From contig NZ_VFNL01000001.1 of the NCBI RefSeq assembly GCF_006715565.1, forward strand, positions 744,001 to 808,000: DNA of 64,000 nt. Reading direction: 5' to 3'. The first letter of the stretch is position 1; the number at the start of each line of letters is the position of its first letter. The notes below the pieces were generated by a model, which saw only the letters and a program-made list of their open reading frames with translations, was not told the DNA's origin and did not search any database. Source of the stretch: Microbacterium sp. SLBN-154. GTDB taxonomy: Bacteria > Actinomycetota > Actinomycetes > Actinomycetales > Microbacteriaceae. The translations under genes and the position numbers were made by a program. This document shows, piece by piece, positions 1-8,040 of this stretch.

Positions 1-1
1 G

Positions 2-487
2 GAGTTCCTCCGGCCGATCCCGTCGGTGGCGCTCATCCCGCTGGCGATCCTGATGTTCGGCATCCAGCTGCAGGCGGCGCTCGTCATCATCGTCTTCGCC
101 AGCTTCTGGCAGATCTTCGTCCAGGTGCTCTACGGCGTCGCCGACGTCGACGCCGTCGCCCGCGACACCGCCAAGAGCTTCGGACTGCCGCGCGCGCAGC
201 GCATCCGCTACCTCGTCCTGCCCACCGCGCTGCCATACCTCATGACCGGGCTCCGTCTCGGCGCGACGGTGGCGCTGATCCTCGCCGTCACCGCCGAGAT
301 GACGATCGGCAACCCGGGCCTCGGCAGCGCCATCGTGCTGGCCCAGTCGGCCGGCGACTACGTCCGCGTCTACGCCCTGGTCATCGTCACCGGGCTCCTC
401 GGCCTCGTGGTCAACCTCGTCTTCCGCCTCATCGAGCGGCGGTCGCTCGCGTGGCATCAGTCGGTGCGTGGGGAGGAAGTGCTGTGA
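2..487 (+). CDS. ABC transporter permease, SsuC/TauC type (5' partial)
   Basis: The reading frame is open from the first complete codon of the window, so the start lies upstream and 161 C-terminal residues are visible. It is an inner-membrane permease of the binding-protein-dependent class used for nitrate, sulfonates, taurine and some aromatic acids. The EFLRPIPSVALIPL segment at the window edge and the later ARSFG/YLVLPTALPYLMTGLRLG stretch form the EAA cytoplasmic loop that docks onto the ATPase. Hydrophobic segments follow. Its stop overlaps the GTG start of a second permease, so this is an operon of two permeases, an ATPase and a PaaX regulator. The substrate cannot be read from sequence; the neighbouring genes suggest an aromatic or phenylpropanoid acid. 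Confidence 0.9.
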   Translation, partial: EFLRPIPSVALIPLAILMFGIQLQAALVIIVFASFWQIFVQVLYGVADVDAVARDTAKSFGLPRAQRIRYLVLPTALPYLMTGLRLGATVALILAVTAEMTIGNPGLGSAIVLAQSAGDYVRVYALVIVTGLLGLVVNLVFRLIERRSLAWHQSVRGEEVL

Positions 488-1308
488 CCCTCTACACCAG
501 CACCGTGGTGACGCCGGGGCCCCGCTCGCGACGGTGGGCGAGCGTCGGGTCGGGCATCGGGTACGCCCTCGGGTTCCCCCTCCTGCTCCTCATCGTGTGG
601 GGGATCTGGTCGTCCTTCTCGACGACCCCCTTCTTCCCGAGCCCCGTCGTCATCGCCGAGGCGTTCGTGGAGACCTGGGTGGGTCCGGCGTTCTTCACCG
701 ATGTGCTCCCGAGCCTCGGCCGCCTGGTGGTCGGAGCAGCGCTGTCGATCCTCATCGGCATCGTCGCCGGACTGGTCATCGGGCTCACCCGGTGGCTGAG
801 CGAGCTGCTCGAGCCGATCCTGGAGTTCTTCCGAGCCATCCCGCCGCCCGTGCTCATCCCGATCATCGCGGTGCTCCTCGGCCCCACCGACTCGATGAAG
901 ATCGTCGTGATCGTCGCCGGGTCGCTCTGGCCGGTGCTGCTGAACACCATCGACGGGGTGCGAGCGACAGACAGCGTGATGACCGAGACCGCCCGCTCCT
1001 TCGCGCTGACGCCGGGCGAACGCATCCGCTATCTCGTCCTGCCCGCCGCGAGCCCGCGCATCATGACCGGGGTGCGGCAGGCGCTGTCGATCGCGCTGAT
1101 CCTCATGGTCATCTCCGAGATGTTCTACTCGTCGTCGGGGCTCGGTTATCGCATCGTCTTCTTCCAGCGCAATTACCTCATCGCCGAGATGTGGAGCGGC
1201 ATCGTGCTGCTCGGACTCATCGGGGTGCTGCTCGCCACGATCTTCGGGTTCGTCGAGCGGCGGGTGCTGCGCTGGTACCACGGAATCAAGGAGGTGGAGC
1301 GTGCCTGA
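484..1308 (+). CDS. ABC transporter permease, SsuC/TauC type
   Basis: A second membrane permease, 274 residues. I chose GTG 484, which overlaps the preceding TGA and has a GGAGGAA ribosome site about 9 bases upstream. A start at 451 would run into the upstream gene. Six hydrophobic segments are visible, with FFRAIPPPVLIPI before the EAA loop (ARSFALTPGERIRYLVLPAA). Two different permeases in one operon suggest a heterodimeric membrane domain. The last 8 bases overlap the ATPase gene. Family membership is clear; the substrate is unknown. Confidence 0.92.
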   Translation: MTLYTSTVVTPGPRSRRWASVGSGIGYALGFPLLLLIVWGIWSSFSTTPFFPSPVVIAEAFVETWVGPAFFTDVLPSLGRLVVGAALSILIGIVAGLVIGLTRWLSELLEPILEFFRAIPPPVLIPIIAVLLGPTDSMKIVVIVAGSLWPVLLNTIDGVRATDSVMTETARSFALTPGERIRYLVLPAASPRIMTGVRQALSIALILMVISEMFYSSSGLGYRIVFFQRNYLIAEMWSGIVLLGLIGVLLATIFGFVERRVLRWYHGIKEVERA

Positions 1309-2107
1309 CGCACTGCTCGAGGTTCAGAACCTCAAGAAGGTCTACGAGTCGGCGACCGGCAACGTCGAGGCGATCGGCGACATCAGTTTCCGGATGAAGG
1401 CCGGAGAGCTGGTCTGCATCGTCGGTCCGTCGGGCTGCGGCAAGACGACCCTGCTGAAGTGCATCGCCGGACTCCTGCGCCCCACGGCCGGTTCGGTCGA
1501 GCTCGACGGCCAGGCGGTGACCGCGCCGCCCGAGAGCATGGCGCTGGTCTTCCAGGAGTACGGCCGGTCGCTGTACCCGTGGCTGACGGTGCGCGGCAAC
1601 GTCGAGCTGCCGTTGAAGCACAAGCGGATGTCGCGGACCGACCGCGATCGCCTCGTCGACGATGCGCTGAAGGCCGTGGGCCTCGATCACGCCGACAAGA
1701 GCTATCCCTGGCAGCTGTCGGGCGGGATGCAGCAGCGCGTCGCCATCGCGCGGGCGGTGGCCTATCAGCCCGAGGTGCTGATCATGGACGAGCCCTTCGC
1801 GGCCGTCGACGCCCAGACCCGCGCCGACCTCGAGGACCTCGTGCGCACGCTCCACCGCGAGCGCGGAATGTCGATCCTCTTCGTCACGCACGACATCGAC
1901 GAGTCGGTGTACCTCGGCGAGCGCGTCGTGGTGCTCTCGAAGTCGCCCACCTGGGTGCAGGAGGATCTGGCGATCGACCTGCCCCCGGCGCGTGACCAGA
2001 TCACGACGCGAGCGATGCCCCGGTTCACCGAGCTCCGGACGCACGTGTACGAGCAGATCCAGCGCGCCAAGCGCGGTGAGGCCGTGAGGCCGGGCGCAGT
2101 GGCGTGA
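1301..2107 (+). CDS. ABC transporter ATP-binding protein, SsuB/TauB type
   Basis: Cytoplasmic ATPase of 268 residues that powers the two preceding permeases. Walker A GPSGCGKTT is at residues 42-50, the Q-loop VFQEYGRSLYPW near 83-94, the ABC signature LSGGMQQR at 139-146, and Walker B VLIMDEP at 159-165, followed by the D-loop and the H-loop THDIDE. The length is normal for the nitrate/sulfonate/bicarbonate ATPases. GTG 1301 is the start, 8 bases inside the upstream permease. No solute-binding protein gene follows, so it probably lies before the window. The gene overlaps the PaaX-type regulator by 4 bases. Confidence 0.95.
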   Translation: MPDALLEVQNLKKVYESATGNVEAIGDISFRMKAGELVCIVGPSGCGKTTLLKCIAGLLRPTAGSVELDGQAVTAPPESMALVFQEYGRSLYPWLTVRGNVELPLKHKRMSRTDRDRLVDDALKAVGLDHADKSYPWQLSGGMQQRVAIARAVAYQPEVLIMDEPFAAVDAQTRADLEDLVRTLHRERGMSILFVTHDIDESVYLGERVVVLSKSPTWVQEDLAIDLPPARDQITTRAMPRFTELRTHVYEQIQRAKRGEAVRPGAVA

Positions 2108-2943
2108 CCTCCCCCGTCCTCCGGTCGGCGTCGCCCGACCGCACCCTCCTCACGCGCAAGCCGCGCCAGCTGCTGCTGGCGTTCTTCGGCGAGTACGTCT
2201 GCGACCGCTACTTCGAGCCGCTGCGGGCGAGCGTGCTGTTGAGCGTGCTGGAGGGAGCGGGGGTCGCCGGCCCGGCGGTGCGGACGAACCTCGACCGGAT
2301 GGTCTTCAGCGGCCTCGTCGAGCGCCGACGGCTCGGCCGCGAGATCGGCTTCGTGCTCACCGCGCACGGCAGCGACGTGCTGCGCGAGGCCTCGCACCGC
2401 GTGCACAGCCCCACCCCGTTCGCGCGGGAAGGGGAGGGGTGGACGCTGGTGACCTTCAGCGTCCCCGAGCATCAGCGCACGCTCCGCCATCGGCTTCGCG
2501 CGGCCCTCACCTGGTCGGGATTCGCGCCGCTGCGCGACGGCCTCTGGATCGCCCCGGGCGAGGTCGACCTCGCCGCGGCGCTCGCCGCCATCATCCCCGA
2601 TCTCAAGCCCGGCTCGGTGACGGCGTTCGCCGCGAGCCAGCTCGAGGGCTTCCCGATGGGCGAGGCGGTGCGCACCGCGTGGGACATCGCATCGATCCGG
2701 CGTGCGCACCACGAGTTCCTGTCGCAGTGGGATGACGATGTCGACCCGGATGCTCCCGGAGCGCTGGCCACCCGCATCCTGCTCGTGGCCGACTGGCTCG
2801 CTCTTCTGCGCGCCGACCCGGCGCTGCCGGCGCAGTACATGGATGACGACTGGCCGGCGGATCGCTCACTGGAGCTGTTCACGCGCCGCCACCGCGAGCT
2901 GGCCTTCCCCGCGGTGCGGGAGTTCGCGGCGCTCGTCGGGTGA
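2104..2943 (+). CDS. PaaX-family transcriptional regulator
   Basis: A 279-residue DNA-binding protein. The N-terminal winged helix (about residues 20-85, LLLAFFGEYV then GPAVRTNLDRMVFSGLVERRR) and the following PaaX central and C-terminal domains match the PaaX family. The founding member represses phenylacetate catabolism and responds to phenylacetyl-CoA. GTG 2104 overlaps the ATPase stop in a GTGA arrangement, so it is cotranscribed with the transporter. I infer that it senses an aryl-CoA ester and controls the transporter, the side-chain cluster at 3870-8955, or both. No phenylacetate ring-epoxidase genes are in the window, so the ligand need not be phenylacetyl-CoA. Confidence 0.88.
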   Translation: MTSPVLRSASPDRTLLTRKPRQLLLAFFGEYVCDRYFEPLRASVLLSVLEGAGVAGPAVRTNLDRMVFSGLVERRRLGREIGFVLTAHGSDVLREASHRVHSPTPFAREGEGWTLVTFSVPEHQRTLRHRLRAALTWSGFAPLRDGLWIAPGEVDLAAALAAIIPDLKPGSVTAFAASQLEGFPMGEAVRTAWDIASIRRAHHEFLSQWDDDVDPDAPGALATRILLVADWLALLRADPALPAQYMDDDWPADRSLELFTRRHRELAFPAVREFAALVG

Positions 2944-2952
2944 CGGCGGCCG

Positions 2953-3609
2953 TCAGGTCTCGCTGGTGCGCGTGAACGTGACGTGGACCACGCCGCTGGA
3001 GGACACCTCCGACGCCACCTCGTAATCGCGGTCGAGGCCGCGCAGCTCGTCCCAGAGGCGAATGCCCTTGTCGAGGATGATCGGGGCGATGCCGACGTGC
3101 AGCACGTCCACGAGCCCGGCGCGGAGGTACTCGCGGGCCATCGTCGGTCCGCCGCCGATGCGGACGTCCCGGTCGCCCGCCGCCTCGCGGGCCAGGGCCA
3201 GAGCCTCGGTCGGCGAAGCTTCGATGAAGGTGAACGTGGTGCCGCCCTGCATCTGCAGGGGTGGGCGAGGAGTGTGGGTGAGGACGAACACGGGGGTGTG
3301 GAAGGGCGGGTCCTCGCCCCACCAGCCGCGCCAGTCCGGGTCGTCCGGGTGGGCGTGTAGGCCGAACTTGCCGGCGCCCATGATCTCGGCGCCGATGCCG
3401 TCGAAGTAGCCGCGGGCGTAGGCGTCATCGAGTCCGGACGTGCCCGCGCCGCTGGTGTCGTGGAGCACCTGCTCGCGGAAGGTGCGGGTCTGGGTGTAGG
3501 CCTCGACGAGCCGGCCCCAGTCTTCGCCGAACGGGTTGTCGGGGGTCTGGTCGGCCGTGGCGGCGATGCCGTCGAGGGAGATGTTGAGGTCCATGCGAAC
3601 GAGACTCAT
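2953..3609 (-). CDS. Dihydrofolate reductase-family protein (RibD C-terminal fold)
   Basis: A 218-residue cytoplasmic protein of the RibD_C/DHFR-like superfamily, which binds NADPH. MSLVRMDLNISLDGIAA at the start and GDRDVRIGGGPTMAREYLRAGLVDVLHVGIAPIIL towards the C-terminus are diagnostic of stand-alone actinobacterial members. The reading frame is open well upstream, but the DHFR-like fold begins at ATG 3609 and the upstream part is low-complexity and overlaps a palindromic repeat. It converges on the paaX-like gene with a 9-base gap. Relatives are annotated only as dihydrofolate reductase family and their substrates are mostly unknown. Confidence 0.88.
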   Translation of the reverse strand: MSLVRMDLNISLDGIAATADQTPDNPFGEDWGRLVEAYTQTRTFREQVLHDTSGAGTSGLDDAYARGYFDGIGAEIMGAGKFGLHAHPDDPDWRGWWGEDPPFHTPVFVLTHTPRPPLQMQGGTTFTFIEASPTEALALAREAAGDRDVRIGGGPTMAREYLRAGLVDVLHVGIAPIILDKGIRLWDELRGLDRDYEVASEVSSSGVVHVTFTRTSET

Positions 3610-3684
3610 GCGCCGACCCTGACACGGCCGGGGCGCCGTCTCAAGGGGAGCGCCGGGCGTGCGGCCGTGGTCGGGGCTGCATGA

Positions 3685-3820
3685 GATCGAGGTGGCGGAG
3701 GTGGTCGCGTTTTGTCGCTGGGCCCGACAATTTGTGCCACTTCGATGCGGTGGGGGTGATCGAGGTGGCGGAGATGGTCGCCGTGCGGCGCTGAACCCGA
3801 CCATTTGTGCCACTTCGATC
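3685..3820. repeat. Two tandem ~62-bp imperfect palindromes in an intergenic gap
   Basis: Unit 1 is 3685-3746 and unit 2 is 3758-3820. Each begins GATCGAGGTGGCGGAG and ends GTGCCACTTCGAT, so the arms of about 23 bases pair imperfectly around a short loop. Two diverged copies of the same design lie at 50631-50693 and 50705-50765. Both gaps have paired units. I see no T-run that would make these ordinary terminators, although this pair lies just downstream of the ligase operon (3870-8955, minus strand) and could end it. Confidence 0.75.
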
Positions 3821-3869
3821 ACCTCGACGGGCGGTCGTGACGGGTAGATGCGCGGCGCCGCGCCCCGCC

Positions 3870-5405
3870 TCACCCGGCGAAGCGCGTGCGAAGCTCGGCC
3901 TTGCGCACCTTCCCCGACGCGGTGCGGGGGAGCTCGTCGACCACGACGACGTTCTTCGGGATCTTGTACCGCGCGATCCGTCCCTCGAGGTGGGCGCGGA
4001 CGTCATCGGGCGACACCTCCGTTTCGGGTGCCACGGTGACGATCGCCCACGGCACCTCGCCCCAGCGCTCGTCGGGCACCCCGATCACGGCGACCCCCGT
4101 CACGCCGGCGACGTCACTGATGAGGTTCTCGACCTCGGCGGGGTAGATGTTCTCACCGCCCGAGATGATCATGTCCTTCAGCCGGTCGGCGATGAAGAGG
4201 TACCCGTCGGTGTCGAGGTACCCCAGGTCGCCTGAGCGGAACCAGCCGTCGGCGGTGAACGCCGCGGCCGTGGCATCCGGCAGGTTCAGGTATCCCGCGA
4301 AGACGTTCGGTCCTGAGATCTCGATCTCTCCCACGGTGCCGCGGGGCACCATCGCACCCGACTCGTCGGCGATCCGCACCTCGGTGAAGAAGTGCGGCAG
4401 CCCCACGCTTCCCTGCTTCTCGCGCGTCTTCTCGGGCGAGAGCGAGGTCGCCCCCGGCGAGGTCTCGGTCATGCCGTACCCCTGCGAGAACGACATCCCC
4501 CGCTCCTCGTAGGCATTGAGGATGCGGGTGGGCACCGCCGATCCGCCGCACGTGAGCTTCCGCAGGCTCGACAGGTCGGTGCCGGCCCAGTCGGGATGGT
4601 CGGCCATCAGCTGATACGTGGTGGGCACACCGCTCAGCATCGTCACGCGGTGCTGTGCGATGAGGGCGAGCGCCCGGCCCGGATCGAAGCCCTTCTCGAG
4701 CACGAGCGTGCCGCCCTTGAGGAAGACCGGCAGCGCCCCCATGCCGAGCGAGGCGACGTGGAACAGCGGCGAGATCATCAGCGCGATGTCGGTGGAGACC
4801 ACGTCGTAGTCGATGATGCAGTTCAGCGCCACCCACGTGAGGTTGCCGTGGGTGAGCACCGCGCCCTTGGCCTTCCCCGTCGTGCCGGAGGTGTAGACGA
4901 TCGCCACCGGGTGATCGGGCGCCACGTCGTCGGGGCCCACCTTCTCGTCGGCGTGGCCGCCGGATGCGCCCCGGATGAGCAGATCCAATCCGGGATGCCG
5001 CGCGTCGCCCTCGCCGGTCGGGATGACGTCGACGATGCGGGCCTGCTCGATCCCCGGCTGGGCGCGCTCGCGGAGCGCCGGGTCGACGATCACCACACGC
5101 GCTCCCGAATCGGTCAGCACATGGGCGACCTCGGGCGGGGCGAGCCGGGTGTTGACCGGCACGAACACGGCACCCAGCTGCGCCGCGGCGAACATCACCT
5201 CGAGGAACTCGGGGCAGTTCTCGCCGATGTAGGCCACCGCGTCGCCGCGACCGAGCCCGTGATGGCGGAGCACCGACGAGATGCGGTCGACCTGATCGGC
5301 GAACTGCCGGTAGGTCACCTGCACGTCACCGGCGACGATCGCCACCTTGTCGGGGCTCTTCCGGCGACGCGTCGCCGCCCACGCCCCGATGCCGTGGTTG
5401 TGCAT
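3870..5405 (-). CDS. Acyl/aryl-CoA synthetase (AMP-forming)
   Basis: A 511-residue adenylate-forming CoA ligase that activates a carboxylic acid to its CoA thioester. The P-loop-like motif YTSGTTGKAKGA is near residues 171-182, YGMTETSPG is the adenine-binding segment, and the C-terminal SGGENIYPAEVE hinge and the lysine in TASGKVRKAEL are intact. ATG 5405 has a GAAGGAG ribosome site. It is the last gene of the minus-strand operon starting near 8955. The presence of SDR, MaoC, acyl-CoA dehydrogenase and amidohydrolase partners makes a phenylpropanoid (hydroxycinnamate or dihydrocinnamate) ligase, like CouL/PhdA, my preferred reading. A medium-chain fatty acid ligase is the alternative. Confidence 0.9.
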   Translation of the reverse strand: MHNHGIGAWAATRRRKSPDKVAIVAGDVQVTYRQFADQVDRISSVLRHHGLGRGDAVAYIGENCPEFLEVMFAAAQLGAVFVPVNTRLAPPEVAHVLTDSGARVVIVDPALRERAQPGIEQARIVDVIPTGEGDARHPGLDLLIRGASGGHADEKVGPDDVAPDHPVAIVYTSGTTGKAKGAVLTHGNLTWVALNCIIDYDVVSTDIALMISPLFHVASLGMGALPVFLKGGTLVLEKGFDPGRALALIAQHRVTMLSGVPTTYQLMADHPDWAGTDLSSLRKLTCGGSAVPTRILNAYEERGMSFSQGYGMTETSPGATSLSPEKTREKQGSVGLPHFFTEVRIADESGAMVPRGTVGEIEISGPNVFAGYLNLPDATAAAFTADGWFRSGDLGYLDTDGYLFIADRLKDMIISGGENIYPAEVENLISDVAGVTGVAVIGVPDERWGEVPWAIVTVAPETEVSPDDVRAHLEGRIARYKIPKNVVVVDELPRTASGKVRKAELRTRFAG

Positions 5406-5453
5406 GCACTTCTCCTTCGAAGTCGGATGCCGGGACTCGCCGCCGGACGGCGC

Positions 5454-5906
5454 TCAGGCGTAGAAGCGGTACAGGCCCCGCGCGACGACGGCGGGCTTCT
5501 CGGCGCCGTCGATCTCGATCGTCTGGTCGACGGCGAACTGGTAGCCGCCCCGCACCTCGGTGACCTCGGCGATGACGGCGGTCATGCGCACGCGCGCGCC
5601 GACCTTCACCGGCGAGACGAAGCGCACCTTGTCGAGGCCGTAGTTGACGCGGGTGCTGACGCCGGTGACGTCGAACAACTCCGACCAGAACTTCACCGTC
5701 AGCGACAGCGAGAGGAAGCCGTGCGCGATCGGCGCGCCGAACGGGCCCTCCGCGGCGCGGGCGGGGTCGACGTGGATCCACTGGTGGTCGTCGGTGGCGT
5801 CGGCGAAGAGATTCACCCGGTCCTGGGTGACCTCGAGCCAGTCGGTGTAGCCGAGGTCGGTGCCGGCCAGGCCCGCGACGTCGTCGTAGCTGACGGTGGT
5901 GGTCAT
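5454..5906 (-). CDS. MaoC-family (R)-specific enoyl-CoA hydratase
   Basis: A 150-residue single hotdog-fold protein. WLEVTQDRVNLFADATDDHQWIHVDPARA carries the MaoC hydratase motif with the catalytic Asp and His (D-x4-H), and GPFGAPIAHGFLSLSL is the typical following helix. It would hydrate an enoyl-CoA to a 3-hydroxyacyl-CoA. The ATG at 5906 has a GAAGGAG site. It lies between the CoA ligase and the acyl-CoA dehydrogenase, in the position of the cinnamoyl-CoA hydratase in a side-chain shortening pathway. The length and fold match stand-alone MaoC/NodN-like proteins. Confidence 0.9.
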   Translation of the reverse strand: MTTTVSYDDVAGLAGTDLGYTDWLEVTQDRVNLFADATDDHQWIHVDPARAAEGPFGAPIAHGFLSLSLTVKFWSELFDVTGVSTRVNYGLDKVRFVSPVKVGARVRMTAVIAEVTEVRGGYQFAVDQTIEIDGAEKPAVVARGLYRFYA

Positions 5907-5930
5907 GGGATGTCTCCTTCGGTGGATGGA

Positions 5931-7124
5931 TCAGGTGAAGGCCGAGGTGCCGGTGAGTGCGCGCCCGACGATGAGGGCGTTGATCTCGTGCGTGCCCTCG
6001 TAGGAGTACACGGCCTCGGCATCGGCGAAGAACCGCGCGACGTCGTGTGCGAGCAGGATGCCGTTGCCGCCGAGCACCTCGCGGCCGAGGGCGGCGGTCT
6101 CCCGTGCCAGGCGCGCGGTCTGCATCTTCGCCAGCGCCGAGTTCTCGTCGGCGAAGACGCCCGAGGCGTCCTGGTGGAGCGACAGCTCCACGACGAGGGA
6201 GAGGGAGGCGACGGCGTTGCCGAGCATGCGGGCGAGCTTGTCCTGCACGAGCTGGAATCCGCCGAGCGGCCGATCGAACTGGCGCCGCTCCCGCGTGTAG
6301 CGGACGGCGGCGTCGAGGACGCCGGCCTGGAGACCGGCAGCGATCCAGGCGACATCCGACCTCATGGCCCGCAGGATCCGGGCGACGTCGCGCCAGCCCT
6401 CGACCCGCTGCAGCCGATCGGGCTCACACACCCGCACACCCTCGAGCGAGATGAGGGCGTTCTGCATCGGCCGGAGCGAGACCTTGCCGGTGATCGCGGC
6501 CATGCTGACGCCGGGCGCATCGGTCGGCACGAGGAAGGCTTTCACGGCGGCGTCGGCGACATCGCGGGCGAAGACCACCAGGAGGTCGGATGCCGCGGCC
6601 CCGCCGATCCAGGTCTTCGCGCCGTCGATCACCCAGGCGTCGCCGTCCCGGCGCGCGGTGGTCGACAGGCCCCCGGCGATGTCGGAGCCGTGGTCGGGTT
6701 CGGTCAGGGCGAAGACGCCGGTGACGTCGAAGCTCCGCACGCGCGGATCGATCTCGGCCACCTGCTCGGGGGAGCCCCCGAGCGCGACGGCCGAGCGGAA
6801 GAGCCCCGACTGGGCGTTGTACAGGGTCGCGACCGACACGTCGGTGCGGGCGAGGACGTAGTTGCGGAAGCCGGAGAACATCGTCGAGCGTGTCTCGGCG
6901 GCATCCATCCCCGACGGCTGCATGAGGTCGAGCGGGATCAGTGCCTCGAGGATCGCCTCGGGCATCACCGCCCGTTCCCAGGCGTCGGCGAGGAGCGGAC
7001 GCACCTCGCGCTCGAGCGTCGACTGCAGGCGCGCGAGCGCTTCTCGCGCGGCCGGGCTCAGGTGCCGCGCGGCGATCGCGTACGGGTCGAACCCGAACAC
7101 CTCGTCCGCTTCGAGCGCGGGCAT
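5931..7124 (-). CDS. Acyl-CoA dehydrogenase
   Basis: A 397-residue FAD flavoprotein of the acyl-CoA dehydrogenase family, making an alpha-beta double bond and passing electrons to ETF. FALTEPDHGSDIAGG is the FAD/substrate signature, RRDGDAWVIDGAKTWIGG the beta-domain, and GGNGILLAHDVARFFADAEAVYSYEGTHEIN the C-terminal domain; the glutamate in YEGTHEIN is at the usual glutaryl/isovaleryl-type base position. ATG 7124 is 1 base from the stop of the upstream amidohydrolase gene. In this operon it would convert a dihydrocinnamoyl-CoA to the cinnamoyl-CoA, as proposed for PhdD-type enzymes. Glutaryl-CoA-like activity cannot be excluded. Confidence 0.9.
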   Translation of the reverse strand: MPALEADEVFGFDPYAIAARHLSPAAREALARLQSTLEREVRPLLADAWERAVMPEAILEALIPLDLMQPSGMDAAETRSTMFSGFRNYVLARTDVSVATLYNAQSGLFRSAVALGGSPEQVAEIDPRVRSFDVTGVFALTEPDHGSDIAGGLSTTARRDGDAWVIDGAKTWIGGAAASDLLVVFARDVADAAVKAFLVPTDAPGVSMAAITGKVSLRPMQNALISLEGVRVCEPDRLQRVEGWRDVARILRAMRSDVAWIAAGLQAGVLDAAVRYTRERRQFDRPLGGFQLVQDKLARMLGNAVASLSLVVELSLHQDASGVFADENSALAKMQTARLARETAALGREVLGGNGILLAHDVARFFADAEAVYSYEGTHEINALIVGRALTGTSAFT

Positions 7125-7125
7125 G

Positions 7126-8010
7126 TCAGCGTCCGAGGCCGAGCAGTCGCACGGCGTTGTCCTTCAGGATGCCGGGCATCACCTCGGGCTTGAGCGCCGT
7201 CTCGGCCGCGTCGCGCTGCCAGCGATCGGGGGTGAGGAGGGGGAAGTCCGACCCGAACAGCACACGCTTCTTCAAATAGGAGTTCGCTGCGCGCACCAGC
7301 GACTCGGGGAAGTACTTCGGGCTCCACCCCGACAGGTCGATCCAGGTGTTGTGCTTGTGGGTCGCCACCGACAGCGCCTCGTCCTGCCAGGGCACGGAGG
7401 GGTGGGCCATGATGATCTGCAGCTCGGGGAAGTCGGCGGCGACGGGGTCGAGGAGCATCGGGTTGGACAGGCCGAGGCGCATGCCGCGCCCGCCGGGAAG
7501 GCCCGCACCGATGCCGGTCTGGCCGGTGTGGAAGAGGGCGACGACACCGGCATCCTGCAGGATCGCGTAGAGCGGATACCAGCGCTCGTCCGACGGGTCG
7601 AACCCCTGCACGGTGGGGTGGAACTTGAAGCCGCGCACGCCCGCGTCCTCGATGAGGGTGCGCATGCGGTCGGCGGCGTCGGAGCGGTGCGGATCGACCG
7701 AGCCGAAGGGGATGAGGACGTCGTTGTGGCGGGCGGCGCCCGCGGCGACCTCGGCACTGGAGATGGGCGGATGGCCGAGCGTGTGCTCGGCGTCGACGGT
7801 GAAGACGACGGCGGCCATCGCGCGTTCGCGGTAGTAGTCCGCGACGGAGTCGAGGTCGGGGCGGGGGCCGTCGGCGGAGAAGTACCGGGATGCCGCGGCG
7901 ACGAGGTCGTCGGGAAGGGAGTGGTGTCCGTGCCCGTCGACCTCGATGTGCACGTGGACGTCGACGGCGGTGATCGCGTCGACGTCGATCGCGGGCTCGT
8001 ACCGGGTCAT
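7126..8010 (-). CDS. Amidohydrolase-family (amidohydrolase 2) enzyme, CouO/PhdC-like candidate
   Basis: A 294-residue TIM-barrel metal hydrolase. The DVHVHIEVDG segment near residues 17-26 supplies the HxH metal ligands, with later GFKFHPTVQGFDP, ALFHTGQTG, IIMAHPSVPWQ and LFGSDFPLLTP motifs. In actinobacterial phenylpropanoid clusters an amidohydrolase-family protein (CouO in Rhodococcus, PhdC in Corynebacterium) hydrolyses the 3-oxo-3-aryl-propionyl-CoA to the arylcarboxylate. The neighbours here (ligase, hydratase, SDR, acyl-CoA dehydrogenase) and the absence of a thiolase in this operon fit that role. It could otherwise be a decarboxylase of the ACMSD clan. Confidence 0.85.
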   Translation of the reverse strand: MTRYEPAIDVDAITAVDVHVHIEVDGHGHHSLPDDLVAAASRYFSADGPRPDLDSVADYYRERAMAAVVFTVDAEHTLGHPPISSAEVAAGAARHNDVLIPFGSVDPHRSDAADRMRTLIEDAGVRGFKFHPTVQGFDPSDERWYPLYAILQDAGVVALFHTGQTGIGAGLPGGRGMRLGLSNPMLLDPVAADFPELQIIMAHPSVPWQDEALSVATHKHNTWIDLSGWSPKYFPESLVRAANSYLKKRVLFGSDFPLLTPDRWQRDAAETALKPEVMPGILKDNAVRLLGLGR

Positions 8011-8040
8011 GGCTGCGTCGGAGTCATCGCGTCGTGCGGG

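Noticed and set aside
2953..3873. A longer 306-codon version of the DHFR-family gene
   Set aside because: The extra 88 residues are low-complexity, run through the palindromic repeats and precede a well-conserved family start at 3609.
4392..7193. A 933-codon open frame on the plus strand opposite the ligase, MaoC and acyl-CoA dehydrogenase genes
   Set aside because: Antisense shadow of three well-recognised genes; composition is Arg/Gly/Asp/His-rich without domains, as expected from high-GC complement frames.
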